A DNA stretch of 64,000 nt from Rhizobacter sp. (GCA_019635355.1 JAHBZQ010000001.1:2170001-2234000); one strand, 5' to 3'. Positions 34,707-42,799 are shown, counted from the first letter of the stretch. Program-made: numbers and translations. Notes: generated by a model from the sequence alone, not told the origin.

Positions 34707-36986
34707 ATGGCCAGCCCCATCACCTGGATCCGCGACGCCGCCACCGGCGTGGGCCGGCGTGCGCGAGAAGCGCCCCCGCCCACGGTGAGCGATGCGGCAG
34801 CGGCCTCCTTCGCCACGCTGGTCAAGAAGCTCGACTACCTCGACGCCGCCGACATCAAGCGCGTGCGCGAGGCCTACCGTTTCGCCGACGAGGCCCACCT
34901 GGGCCAGTTCCGCGCGAGCGGCGAGCCCTACATCACCCACCCCATCGCCGTGGCCGGCCTGTGCGCCGACTGGAAGCTCGATGCGCAAGCCATCATGGCC
35001 GCGCTCATGCACGACGCGATGGAAGACTGCGGTGTCACCAAGGTCGAGCTGATCGAACGCTTCGGTGGCGCCACTGCCGACCTGGTCGACGGGCTCACGA
35101 AGCTGGACAAGATCCAGTTCTCGACCAAGGAAGAGTCGCAAGCCGAGTCGTTCCGCAAGATGCTGCTGGCGATGGCGCGCGACGTGCGCGTGATCCTCAT
35201 CAAGCTTGCCGACCGGCTGCACAACATGCGCACGATGGAGGCGATGGCCGCCGCCAAGCGTGTGCGCATCGCGCGCGAAACGCTCGACATCTTCGCCCCC
35301 ATCGCCCACCGCCTCGGCCTGAACCAGACCTACCGCGAGCTGCAGGAGCTGTCATTCCAGTACTTGCGCCCCTGGCGCCACGCGGCGCTGTCGAAGGCCA
35401 TCAACCGCGCCCGCGGCTACCGGCGCGACATCGTCGAGCGCATCCAGAAGGAAGTGGAAAAGGCCTTTGCCGACGCCAAGCAGAAGGTGCAGGTGTACGG
35501 CCGCGAGAAAACGCTCTTTTCCATCTACGCCAAGATGCGCGAGAAGCACCTGACCTTTGCGCAGGTGAACGACATCTTCGGTTTCCGCATCGTCGTCAGC
35601 ACCCTGCCCGAGTGTTACCTCGCGCTCGGCGTGCTGCACCAGCTCTACAAGCCACTGCCGGGCCGCTTCAAGGACTACATCGCCATCCCCAAGGCCAATG
35701 GCTACCAGTCGCTGCACACCACGCTGGTGAGCCCGCTGGGCACGGCGGTGGAGTTCCAGATCCGCACCGAGCCCATGCACGCCGTGGCCGAGAAGGGCAT
35801 CGCCGCGCACTGGATGTACAAGATCGGCGGCTCCGCCCAGCCGCAGGACGCGCAGCGCCTGGGTGCGCTGTGGCTGCAGTCGCTGGTCGACATCCAGGAC
35901 GAGACACGCGACGCGAGCGAGTTCCTCGAGCACGTGAAGATCGACCTCTTCCCAGATGCGGTCTATGTGTTCACGCCCAAGTCGAAGATCATGGCGCTGC
36001 CGCGGGGCGCGACGCCGGTCGACTTCGCCTACGCCATCCACTCCGACGTGGGCGACCATTGCGTGGCCGCCAAGGTCAACGGCGACCCGGTGGCCTTGCG
36101 CACCGAGCTGCGCAGCGGCGACGTGGTCGAGATCGTCACCGCGCCCGGCGCCCGCCCCAACCCGGGCTGGCTCAACTTCGTGCGCACCGGCCGTGCGCGC
36201 TCGAAGATCCGGCACTACCTGAAGAACATGGAGCAGGAGGAGTCGCAGCAGCTCGGCGAGAAGCTGCTCGCGCAAGCCCTGCGCGCCGAGGGCATGACGC
36301 TGCCCGACACCGACCCCAATGACGCCGCCGCCGCTGCGTTGTGGCAGGCCCTCACCCGCTGGAGCGGCAACCGCAACCGCGCCGACCTGCTCACCGACAT
36401 CGGCCTCGGCCGCAAGATCGCGATCATCGTGGCCAAGCGCCTGTCGCAGCTGATGCTGGAGCGTGGCGCCAAGCCCGATGCGCTCACGCTGACGATGGGC
36501 CGCTACGCCGCACAAGACGACCTCACGCCGAGCCAGGGCCTGGTGGTGATCGACGGCTCCGAGGGTGCCTCGGTGCAGATGGCCACCTGCTGCCGCCCGA
36601 TCCCGGGTGACGACATCGTCGGCTACCTCGGCCGCGGCGAAGGGCTGCTCGTGCACACCGCCGAATGCAGCGTCGGCAAGCGCCTCTTCGAGCGCGACAG
36701 CGAACGCTGGATCACCGTCGACTGGGCCGAAGAGCCGGTGCGCTCGTTCGAGACCAGCATCACCATCCTGCTGAAGAACGGCAAGGGCGTGCTGGCCCAG
36801 GTGGCGCAGGCCGTGAGCTCGGTCGAGGCCGACATCTCCCACATCGACATGGACGACGAGGCCGCCGCCGAGACCACCGAGCTGCGCCTGCTGATCAGCG
36901 TGCGCGACCGCCAGCACCTGGCCGACGTGATGCGCACGCTGCGCCGCGCGCCAGCGGTGCTGAAGGTGCTGCGGCTGAAGCCCTGA
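34707..36986 (+). CDS. spoT: Bifunctional (p)ppGpp synthetase/hydrolase
   Basis: 759-residue RelA/SpoT homologue. The HD hydrolase domain keeps its metal site (YITHPIAVAG, MAALMHDAMEDC). Synthetase domain follows (YGREKTLFSIYAKM, DIFGFRIVV, YIAIPKANGYQSLHTT), then TGS (VFTPKSKIMALPRGATPVDFAYAIHSDVGDHC in part), a helical/zinc-finger region with MATCCRPIPGDDIVGY, and a C-terminal ACT domain. An intact HD site argues for SpoT rather than RelA. Start ATG 34707 adds about 30 non-conserved residues. It converges with greB, the stops being 1 bp apart. Confidence 0.95.
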   Translation: MASPITWIRDAATGVGRRAREAPPPTVSDAAAASFATLVKKLDYLDAADIKRVREAYRFADEAHLGQFRASGEPYITHPIAVAGLCADWKLDAQAIMAALMHDAMEDCGVTKVELIERFGGATADLVDGLTKLDKIQFSTKEESQAESFRKMLLAMARDVRVILIKLADRLHNMRTMEAMAAAKRVRIARETLDIFAPIAHRLGLNQTYRELQELSFQYLRPWRHAALSKAINRARGYRRDIVERIQKEVEKAFADAKQKVQVYGREKTLFSIYAKMREKHLTFAQVNDIFGFRIVVSTLPECYLALGVLHQLYKPLPGRFKDYIAIPKANGYQSLHTTLVSPLGTAVEFQIRTEPMHAVAEKGIAAHWMYKIGGSAQPQDAQRLGALWLQSLVDIQDETRDASEFLEHVKIDLFPDAVYVFTPKSKIMALPRGATPVDFAYAIHSDVGDHCVAAKVNGDPVALRTELRSGDVVEIVTAPGARPNPGWLNFVRTGRARSKIRHYLKNMEQEESQQLGEKLLAQALRAEGMTLPDTDPNDAAAAALWQALTRWSGNRNRADLLTDIGLGRKIAIIVAKRLSQLMLERGAKPDALTLTMGRYAAQDDLTPSQGLVVIDGSEGASVQMATCCRPIPGDDIVGYLGRGEGLLVHTAECSVGKRLFERDSERWITVDWAEEPVRSFETSITILLKNGKGVLAQVAQAVSSVEADISHIDMDDEAAAETTELRLLISVRDRQHLADVMRTLRRAPAVLKVLRLKP

Positions 36987-36987
36987 G

Positions 36988-37557
36988 TCAGGCCTTGGGC
37001 CCGGGCTTCGGGTACACGACCTCCACCACTTCCAGCTTTTCCAGCCCGCCCGGCGTGACGAGCGACACCTCGTCGCCCACCCGTGCCTTCAGTAGCGCGC
37101 GCGCGATCGGCGAGATCCAGCTCACCTCACCCTTCAGGTTGTCGGTCTCATCGATGCCCTTGATGGTGATGGTGCGCTCGTCGCCGTCTGCGTTGGCGTA
37201 GGTCACCGTCGCGCCGAAGAAGATCTGATCGTTGCCAAAGTGGGCCGACGGGTCGGCCACCTCGGCGATGTCGAGCCGCTTGGTGAGGAAACGGATGCGG
37301 CGGTCGATTTCGCGCAGCCGCTTCTTGCCGTAGAGGTAGTCGCCGTTTTCCGAGCGGTCGCCGTTCTTCGCAGCCCAGGACACCACCTCGACCACCTTCG
37401 GCCGCTCCACGTCCAGCAGCGTCATCAGCTCTTCGCGCAGCCGCTGGTAGCCCTCGGGCGTGAGGTAGTTCTTGGTGCCGGCCGGCAGTGGCGGCAAGCC
37501 GGGGCTGTCGTCATCGTCGTCGTCGCCTTCCGGCTCCTTGGTGAAAGCCTTGTTCAT
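36988..37557 (-). CDS. greB: Transcription elongation factor GreB
   Basis: 189 residues. Rescues backtracked RNA polymerase by stimulating transcript cleavage. The N-terminal coiled coil has the acidic tip (NGDRSENGDYLYGKKRLREI), and the C-terminal globular domain has WISPIARALLKARVGDEVSLVTPGG. GreB rather than GreA is indicated by YLTPEGYQRLREELMTL and DRRIRFLTKRLD. An N-terminal extension with six consecutive Asp residues (GDDDDDDSPG) is typical of betaproteobacterial GreB. Confidence 0.95.
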   Translation of the reverse strand: MNKAFTKEPEGDDDDDDSPGLPPLPAGTKNYLTPEGYQRLREELMTLLDVERPKVVEVVSWAAKNGDRSENGDYLYGKKRLREIDRRIRFLTKRLDIAEVADPSAHFGNDQIFFGATVTYANADGDERTITIKGIDETDNLKGEVSWISPIARALLKARVGDEVSLVTPGGLEKLEVVEVVYPKPGPKA

Positions 37558-37616
37558 GCGCTCATTGTCTGGGATTCACCGATTCGACCGTGACAAGGGT
37601 CGCCGCGGGGCGTGGC

Positions 37617-37630
37617 TTGACCTGGATCAA
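37617..37630 (+). promoter_or_regulatory. FNR/Anr/Dnr-type box upstream of nsrR
   Basis: TTGACCTGGATCAA matches the consensus TTGAT-N4-ATCAA at nine of ten fixed positions. Its centre (37623.5) is 41.5 bases before the start point predicted from the -10-like TACGAT at 37653-37658, which is exact class II activator spacing. It implies activation under oxygen limitation or by an NO-responsive Dnr homologue. Confidence 0.6.
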
Positions 37631-37657
37631 GCTCTGCCTCACGAGCGCTCCCTACGA

Positions 37658-37680
37658 TAGATGCATCTCTAATGCATCTT
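37658..37680 (+). promoter_or_regulatory. NsrR operator
   Basis: AGATGCAT (37659-37666) and ATGCATCT (37672-37679) are a perfect 8-bp inverted repeat. Read as 11-1-11, the site closely matches the NsrR consensus AAGATGCATTT-N-AAATGCATCTT. It covers the predicted transcription start and lies 22 bp before the nsrR ATG, suited to autorepression relieved by NO. Confidence 0.75.
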
Positions 37681-37702
37681 CTTGATGCACTTCCCAGGCC
37701 GC

Positions 37703-38146
37703 ATGAAACTCACCAGCTTTACCGACTACAGCCTGCGCGTGCTGATCTACCTCGCGGCGCAGCCCGGCCGACGCGCCACCGTGACCGAGATTGCCAACTG
37801 CTTCGAGATCTCGGAGAACCACCTGACGAAGGTCGTGCACTTTCTCGGCAAGCAGGGTTGGCTCAACACCGTGCGCGGCAAGGGCGGCGGCTTCACCCTC
37901 GCGCAGGCGCCGGACCAGATCGTCGTGGGCGAGGTGGTGCGTCGCACGGAAGGCATCGACACCCCCGCAGAGTGTTTCGGCCCCAGCGAACACCGCTGCC
38001 GCATCGAGCACCTGTGCCAGCTGCGCGGCGTGCTGCAGCAAGCGGTCGACGCGTTCTATCAAGTTCTCGACGGCTGCACGCTCGCCGACATTGCCCGCAA
38101 CAGCAACGCGCTGTCGCGGGTGCTGTTTCTGCAGGTGGCATCGTGA
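37703..38146 (+). CDS. nsrR: Rrf2-family NO-sensing repressor
   Basis: 147 residues from ATG 37703 (MKLTSFTDYSLRVLIYLAAQ). Winged-helix DNA-binding domain 1-60 with VTEIANCFEISENHLTKVVHFL. Cluster cysteines Cys91, Cys99 and Cys105 and the N-terminal Asp8 ligand known from NsrR are all present, so an NO-reactive Fe-S cluster is expected. It directly precedes nnrS with a GTGA overlap and lies 22 bp downstream of a near-consensus NsrR operator, which supports the assignment over other Rrf2 members such as IscR. Confidence 0.9.
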   Translation: MKLTSFTDYSLRVLIYLAAQPGRRATVTEIANCFEISENHLTKVVHFLGKQGWLNTVRGKGGGFTLAQAPDQIVVGEVVRRTEGIDTPAECFGPSEHRCRIEHLCQLRGVLQQAVDAFYQVLDGCTLADIARNSNALSRVLFLQVAS

Positions 38147-39342
38147 GGGCCGCCCTGCTGCAGCTTGACGAGCCTCCGCGCCCGGGACCTGCGCCACGCG
38201 GTTTCGCCCTGTGGGCCTTGGGCTTTCGGCCGTTCTATCTGCTCGCCAGCAGCTTCGCGGCGCTGTCGATCCTGTTGTGGTCGTTGCAGTTCACCGGCTG
38301 GTTGCCGCAGCCCTATCTCAGCGGGCCGCTGTGGCATGCGCATGAGATGGTGTTCGGCTTCACGCTGGCCGTGGTCGTCGGCTTCCTGTTCACCGCCGGG
38401 CGCAATTGGTCGGGCCGGCCTACCCCCACGGGCCGCACCTTGATGGCGCTGGCCGCGCTGTGGCTGGCCGGTCGCGTGCTGGTGCTCACGCCGTGGGGCT
38501 TGGCTTCGGCCGTCGTCAATGCGGCGTTTCCGCTGGCGGCGGCAGCGGGGCTGGCGGTCCCGTTCTGGCGTTCGCGCAACCAGCGCAACTACTTCTTCGT
38601 CGGGCTGCTCGCGCTGATGGGCTTGGCCAACCTCAGCTTGCACCTGTCGCAACTCGGCGCACTCGACCTGCCGGGGTGGCTCGGGGTGCAACTCGCGCTC
38701 GATGTGGTGCTCTTCATCATGGCGGTGATGGGCGGGCGGGTCATCCCGATGTTCACCAACAACGGCGTGCCCAACGCCAATGCGAAGCGGCACCCTTGGG
38801 TCGAGAAGCTGGCGCTCGGCAGCGTGCTGGTGCTGCTCGTCGCCGACCTGCTGCCCTTGTCGGCGGCCGCAATGGCGTCGATCGCGGCGCTGGCCGCGCT
38901 GGCCCACGGCACACGCCTCGTGTTGTGGCAGCCGTGGGCCACCCTGCGCAAGCCGCTGGTGTGGGTGCTGCACCTTGGCTACGCGTGGATCGTGCTGCAC
39001 CTCGCCCTGCGGGCCATCGCCGCGCTGGGCTGGGTGCCCACGTCCACCTCCACCCACGCACTCACGGTGGGTGCGATCGGCAGCCTGGTGATGGGCATGA
39101 TGACGCGCACCGCACGCGGCCACACGGCGCGGCCGCTGAAGGCGGATGGGGCTGACACCATTGCCTACGCGCTCGTGGCCTGCGCAGCGCTTGTCCGCGT
39201 GTTCCTGCCCCTGGCCTGGCCGGCATGGGCGCTGCCCGCCATCCTGCTGTCGGCGGTCTTCTGGTCGGCAGGTTTCGGTCTCTACGCCGTGCGCTACTGG
39301 CCGGTGCTGAGCCGCCCGAGGCTCGATGGGCAACCCGGCTGA
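38143..39342 (+). CDS. nnrS: NnrS family haem-copper membrane protein
   Basis: 399 residues with about 12 membrane helices. NnrS landmarks: FALWALGFRPFYLLAS, GPLWHAHEMVFGFTLAVVVGFL, NWSGRPTPTG, MGGRVIPMFTNNGVP, THALTVGAIGSLVMGMMTRTARGHTAR. NnrS protects against nitrosative stress and is a standard NsrR/Nnr target. GTG start 38143 overlaps the nsrR TGA, so translation is coupled. Confidence 0.94.
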   Translation: MRAALLQLDEPPRPGPAPRGFALWALGFRPFYLLASSFAALSILLWSLQFTGWLPQPYLSGPLWHAHEMVFGFTLAVVVGFLFTAGRNWSGRPTPTGRTLMALAALWLAGRVLVLTPWGLASAVVNAAFPLAAAAGLAVPFWRSRNQRNYFFVGLLALMGLANLSLHLSQLGALDLPGWLGVQLALDVVLFIMAVMGGRVIPMFTNNGVPNANAKRHPWVEKLALGSVLVLLVADLLPLSAAAMASIAALAALAHGTRLVLWQPWATLRKPLVWVLHLGYAWIVLHLALRAIAALGWVPTSTSTHALTVGAIGSLVMGMMTRTARGHTARPLKADGADTIAYALVACAALVRVFLPLAWPAWALPAILLSAVFWSAGFGLYAVRYWPVLSRPRLDGQPG

Positions 39343-39733
39343 CCTCGTGGACTACGCGACCGTCAAGCTGATCCACCAGAGCGCGGTGGCGCTCTCGATC
39401 GCCGGCTTCGTGCTGCGCGCCTTGGCATCTCTGATGGGGGCGCGGTGGGTCACCGGCCGCACGGCGAAGACACTGCCGCACGTCATCGACACCGTGCTGC
39501 TCGCAAGCGCCGTGACCTTGGCGGTGTGGCTTCACCTCAACCCGCTCACGACACCCTGGCTGGCGGCCAAGATCGTGGCGCTGATGGTCTACATCGGCCT
39601 CGGCATGGTGGCGTTGAAGCCGTCGCGGCCCGCGCCACAGCGGTGCCTGGCAATGCTGGCTGCGTTTGCGACGCTCGCTTACATCGTCTCGGTGGCGATC
39701 ACCAAGAACACGCTGCCCTTCGTCACGAACTGA
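39326..39733 (+). CDS. SirB2-like membrane protein
   Basis: 135 residues with four predicted helices (HQSAVALSIAGFVLRALASL, HVIDTVLLASAVTLAVWL, AKIVALMVYIGLGMVAL, AMLAAFATLAYIVSVAITK). The VKLIHQSAVALS..GFVLR and KIVALMVYIGLG patterns fit the SirB/SirB2 family, whose role is unclear. It overlaps the nnrS end by 17 bases and is probably the third gene of the NsrR-controlled operon. Confidence 0.85.
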   Translation: MGNPADLVDYATVKLIHQSAVALSIAGFVLRALASLMGARWVTGRTAKTLPHVIDTVLLASAVTLAVWLHLNPLTTPWLAAKIVALMVYIGLGMVALKPSRPAPQRCLAMLAAFATLAYIVSVAITKNTLPFVTN

Positions 39734-39739
39734 GCGCGC

Positions 39740-39931
39740 TCAGTCTCCCTTGCGGGTGAGCCGGAAAACGGCGACCACGACACCGGCATATATCGGCAGC
39801 AGCAGGTAGAAGAGCCGATTCGGCACGAACACGAATTCACCCGAGCTGCGCGTGTCCAGCAACACGTCCATCCCGACGAGGAAGAAGAGCCACGGCAATG
39901 CGACGGCGATGAAGCGGATGAGGGAGTGCAT
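39740..39931 (-). CDS. Small two-helix membrane protein (63 aa)
   Basis: MHSLIRFIAVALPWLFFLVGMDVLL is a hydrophobic helix and RLFYLLLPIYAGVVVAVFRLT a second. No family recognised. ATG 39931 was chosen because upstream in-frame sequence is low complexity. It converges on the SirB2-like gene, ending 6 bp from it. Confidence 0.65.
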   Translation of the reverse strand: MHSLIRFIAVALPWLFFLVGMDVLLDTRSSGEFVFVPNRLFYLLLPIYAGVVVAVFRLTRKGD

Positions 39932-40040
39932 GGCGCAGCGCTGGTCGGGTGGATCGCAGTGTGCGATGTTCGCAGAGACTTGGCCGGCCGTGAACCACGG
40001 AAACCGGTGTCTCCGCAGCGACGTGGCGGCGGCGGCGCAG

Positions 40041-40079
40041 AAAGACAAACGCCCTAGAGGCGCTAACCTCTAAGGCGTT
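40041..40079 (-). terminator. Rho-independent terminator of the former tRNA-Arg gene
   Basis: AACGCC-C-TAGAGG (40048-40060), loop CGCTAA and CCTCTA-A-GGCGTT (40067-40079) form a 12-bp stem with one mismatch. On the minus strand it is followed by TTTGTCTTTCT. It lies just downstream of the tRNA fragment in its transcription direction, so it is the original tRNA terminator. Confidence 0.75.
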
Positions 40080-40097
40080 GGTCTAGAACGATTGTTC

Positions 40098-40142
40098 TGG
40101 CGCGGCTGGCAGGATTCGAACCCACGACCCCTTGGTTCGTAG
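40098..40142 (-). other. 3' fragment of tRNA-Arg(ACG): attachment-site remnant
   Basis: On the minus strand these 45 bp read as anticodon loop CTACGAA (anticodon ACG), 3' anticodon stem CCAAG, variable loop, T arm GTGGG-TTCGAAT-CCTGC, acceptor CAGCCGC, G and CCA. The partner anticodon-stem strand (CTTGG expected) and the whole 5' half are absent; the sequence switches to AT-richer DNA exactly at the loop. This is what a tyrosine recombinase leaves when it crosses over in the anticodon loop. No functional tRNA is encoded here. Confidence 0.8.
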
Positions 40143-40290
40143 TTTTGGCGTCGCGCTTAAGTTATTGATTTGATTTAGAACTCGGCCGTCCATTCCCAAT
40201 ATCTTGCGCCGGTTTGCACTGTCTTTGGCAGTTCAGTCCCCCCAAAAGCGCCCCAGCGCGGCCGGCCTCAGCCGGCTAAACGGCTCACAC

Positions 40291-40647
40291 TCAAGCATTG
40301 GGCTCGGAGGCGTCATTCAAGCCCAGCAACGGCGACATCTCGACTTTCCGAAACCTCTCGCTGAGCCATCTCTCAAGAGCCCTCACCTTGGCTTGCACCT
40401 TGGCTTTGTCGCCACGGCCTGACACCTGGACGTCCATCCAATGATGCGAGGTAAGTCCTCCGTACTCCAAGCCGGAACCAAAAACGAGATCAGCCCAGTC
40501 GTTCAGATGAGCGACAGCCGAGTGCCCCTCTTTAGAAAAGGCCTTGATCGAACACCACCAAAGCCCGAACTCTCTTGTCTGCGGCTTCCTTCGACTTCCA
40601 CGGTTCAAGCACACATGTCTTTTGCGGCAGCTTTTTTGAAACTTCAT
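40291..40647 (-). CDS. Hypothetical protein in accessory region (118 aa)
   Basis: ATG 40647 is preceded by GGAG with 6-base spacing. The N-terminus is basic with two Cys (FQKSCRKRHVCLNRGSRRK), then FGLWWCSIKAFSKEGHSAVAHLNDWADLVFGSG and a Lys/Arg-rich amphipathic region. Natural-looking composition and a good ribosome site support a real gene. Base composition is less GC-rich than in the core genome. No family recognised. Confidence 0.55.
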   Translation of the reverse strand: MKFQKSCRKRHVCLNRGSRRKPQTREFGLWWCSIKAFSKEGHSAVAHLNDWADLVFGSGLEYGGLTSHHWMDVQVSGRGDKAKVQAKVRALERWLSERFRKVEMSPLLGLNDASEPNA

Positions 40648-40746
40648 CAATCACTCCATTGGGTTATGCAGCGCATGCGCTGCTCAAGGCACCTGCTCAA
40701 CAGGCACACAAACTCAATGGAGCGTTTAGATCAGGTGAATGCGGAT

Positions 40747-41040
40747 CTAGCTTGAGCGGTCGTGATTGGAAGTTTTCTCCACTATGCCTGCTCGACGCAG
40801 GATGTCGGAAGTCACCAGCCTCGCTGCCTCGCGCATCGCAAGCCGCCACTCACACGCGCTTAGCCAAGCTTTCGAAGTCGTTGCCTTCGCGAGCGCCAGC
40901 GCGTCATCGTTTCCACTGCAGATGGCCCAAAGCTGTGCGCGCTTGAGCTGCCCCACTGGCCACATGAATCGCACAAACACGCCAGCCACAACCAGCAGAA
41001 GCAAAAGCGCTAGCACGAGCAAACTAGGTTGACTGCTCAT
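40747..41040 (-). CDS. Small bitopic membrane protein (97 aa)
   Basis: Residues 5-27 form one hydrophobic helix (PSLLVLALLLLLVVAGVFVRF), followed by a cytoplasmic-type soluble part with RAQLWAICSGNDDALALAKATTSKAWLSACEWRLAMREAARL. Its ATG overlaps the stop of the gene upstream (ATGA), so the two are a coupled pair. No family recognised. Confidence 0.6.
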   Translation of the reverse strand: MSSQPSLLVLALLLLLVVAGVFVRFMWPVGQLKRAQLWAICSGNDDALALAKATTSKAWLSACEWRLAMREAARLVTSDILRRAGIVEKTSNHDRSS

Positions 41041-41270
41041 GCGAAGGCTTGAACTGCCGGGGGGAAGTGCTGATCAAGTGTCGCCAGTGCGCGCCTAAGA
41101 AGCTCCGCTTCTGCTGCGCCCTTCGTCAGTCCTTCGGTTCTCATCAGCTCTTCTACCGATTCGGCCAGCATTGCTGCAACTGTTTTGGTCGATCGATAGG
41201 CGATCCAACCGGTAGGGATGTGGGTGCCGGCAGTCTGCGGATTGACCCTTTTAAATTCGATTGCGCTCAC
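41037..41270 (-). CDS. Small hypothetical protein (77 aa), coupled to the membrane protein
   Basis: GTG start at 41270. The C-terminal half is helical and resembles a ribbon-helix-helix or short regulatory protein in length and composition (AAMLAESVEELMRTEGLTKGAAEAELLRRALATLDQHF, about 33-70), but no motif settles it. It overlaps the next gene by 4 bases. Confidence 0.55.
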   Translation of the reverse strand: MSAIEFKRVNPQTAGTHIPTGWIAYRSTKTVAAMLAESVEELMRTEGLTKGAAEAELLRRALATLDQHFPPAVQAFA

Positions 41271-41452
41271 GGGAACCGCCCTTCAACACTCGAACGATGC
41301 CGGAGATGGTGCTTGATTAAAGGTCTCGACGCAAATCGTGGTCTTCAAGCGAGCGATCCTGAAACAAGCACGACGCAATTCAGTTCGAGCTGACTTGCCC
41401 ACCGCGGCGTGCGTTCGTCGCGAGCGACGCCCACCGCCGTGGACAAGTCGCA

Positions 41453-41722
41453 TCACACATTGCCTTTCGCCTTGGTGGGCATCAAAAGCTTGTAGGTGGG
41501 CACACCCAGGGCACGCGCGATGCGCTCAATGTTGTCAAGCGAGATATTCCTGACCAGGCGCTCCGTGTGAGCGATGAATGTCCGATGAAGGCCGGTTTCC
41601 AGCGCCAAGTCCTCCTGCGACCACCCCCGCGCGCGGCGCAAACGAATTATGTTGGCTGCAAGCAACTCCCGCGCAGAGAGCGCAGAGAGCGCAGGCTGAT
41701 TCGGAGTGCGGCCGCCAGACAT
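41453..41722 (-). CDS. XRE-family helix-turn-helix regulator
   Basis: 89 residues. HTH_3 domain at about 20-82: LLAANIIRLRRARGWSQEDLALETGLHRTFIAHTERLVRNISLDNIERIARAL (shown in parts, classic Cro/C1 pattern). Typical single-domain repressor as found near restriction-modification, toxin-antitoxin or mobile elements. ATG 41722. Divergent from the 120-residue gene across 86 bp, which it may control. Confidence 0.88.
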   Translation of the reverse strand: MSGGRTPNQPALSALSARELLAANIIRLRRARGWSQEDLALETGLHRTFIAHTERLVRNISLDNIERIARALGVPTYKLLMPTKAKGNV

Positions 41723-41750
41723 TGGACCGAAGTCTCAGAAAAAGCCGCTT

Positions 41751-41779
41751 TTGCGTCAGCCGCGTTTAAGTCACATAAT
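41751..41779 (+). promoter_or_regulatory. Sigma-70-type promoter upstream of the 120-aa gene
   Basis: TTGCGT at 41751-41756 and CATAAT at 41774-41779 are 17 bases apart (4/6 and 5/6 matches to consensus). The predicted start point is near 41786, 23 bases before the ATG at 41809. Located in the divergent gap with the XRE gene. Confidence 0.5.
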
Positions 41780-41808
41780 CAAGTTCTGCCCAAATTTGTT
41801 GCAATCAC

Positions 41809-42171
41809 ATGAGCAAGTTTCTGTCTCTCCTTCTCTTTCCCTTTGCCTGGATAGAAGAGCGGATGGTTCGCGCGGTGACGCTGGAAGTGCTGAGGACGCC
41901 GCATCATCCGAACTCAACGCAACGCTCCTACCGCTCAACAAAGTCGAGCAGCGCCATGGACGACGACGGACCGTGGGCATGGAGCTGTCGCGGGACCCGT
42001 GCGCAACACAGCGCACCGTGGGCACCCTTCACTGAGAGCTACTACTGGAGCCCCGCAACAAACGTGGACGGCTCACCCATGATGGGATCGCTGGACATCA
42101 ACGGCAATCCGTGGGGGGTCACTGATTCAAGCCTGCATTCGCACAGCCCCACGAGCAGCATGTTCGATTGA
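41809..42171 (+). CDS. Small hypothetical protein next to XRE regulator (120 aa)
   Basis: Hydrophobic N-terminus (FLSLLLFPFAWI), a Ser/Arg/Trp-rich middle, then NVDGSPMMGSLDINGNPWGVTD near the C-terminus. That block recalls an N-P-x-T-G-x-P-M ... D-x-x-G-N-P-x-G-x-D pattern I associate with small orphan proteins on plasmids and islands; I cannot name the family. A sigma-70-like promoter precedes it, but no clear ribosome site, so expression is uncertain. Confidence 0.45.
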   Translation: MSKFLSLLLFPFAWIEERMVRAVTLEVLRTPHHPNSTQRSYRSTKSSSAMDDDGPWAWSCRGTRAQHSAPWAPFTESYYWSPATNVDGSPMMGSLDINGNPWGVTDSSLHSHSPTSSMFD

Positions 42172-42276
42172 TCTGGCAGTCAAGGCTGAGCCGCAAGAGC
42201 AACACCCCAGCGACAGTTTCCGGCGGTTGCTTAGGAACGATCGACCGATAGGAGCTGGTCGGTCGAGTCGAGGGCT

Positions 42277-42630
42277 TCAATCGCGGCGGCGGAACGCGAG
42301 CCAGCCCGCCACCCCGGTGAACACAGCCACCAGAAGCACGACCAGCACGAAGCCGGCCTTGTGTTCCGCGAACGGAATGCCGCCGACGTTCATGCCGAAG
42401 AAGCCGGTGGTGATGTTGATCGGCAGCGCCAGCACGGTGACCATCGTCAAGGTGAAGAGGCTCCGGTTGGTCTGCTCGCTCACCTGCGCGGCGATCTCCT
42501 CCTGCAAGAGCTTGATTCGCTCCTGGAGTGCCGAGAGGTCGCGGATCACGAGCGAGAACTCCTCGGTGGCTTGGCGCAGCTCATCGAGGTCGTGCGATGC
42601 CACCCACGGTGGCGGCTGCGCGAGCGAGCA
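42277..42630 (-). pseudogene. C-terminal fragment of a ZntB/CorA-type metal transporter
   Basis: Homology starts abruptly at about 42630 (SLAQPPPW, then ASHDLDELRQATEEFSLVIRDLSALQERIKLLQEE). It runs through both C-terminal membrane helices, with LPINITTGFFGMNVGGIP carrying the CorA-family GMN motif, to the C-terminus AFRRRD. The roughly 190-220 residue N-terminal cytoplasmic domain is missing, and no trace of it is seen upstream. The gene was truncated, probably by the rearrangements that built the accessory region. Confidence 0.8.
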
Positions 42631-42799
42631 GCGGTGCCGAAGTCGACTGGGAGCACCCAGTCCAACGTTGACCTTTAGATGGTGACTGGCAGCTGTGCAG
42701 CGGTTGCTGCCGGTCGGCTTGAACCGATGAACTCACGCTGTCGGCCACTAAGCGGCCCCTAGCAGCGGCCTCATGAAGATTCGTTGAAAGGGAGCTGCG

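Noticed and set aside
40098..40142. A functional tRNA gene
   Set aside because: The 5' half, D arm and one anticodon-stem strand are absent, so it cannot fold as a tRNA.
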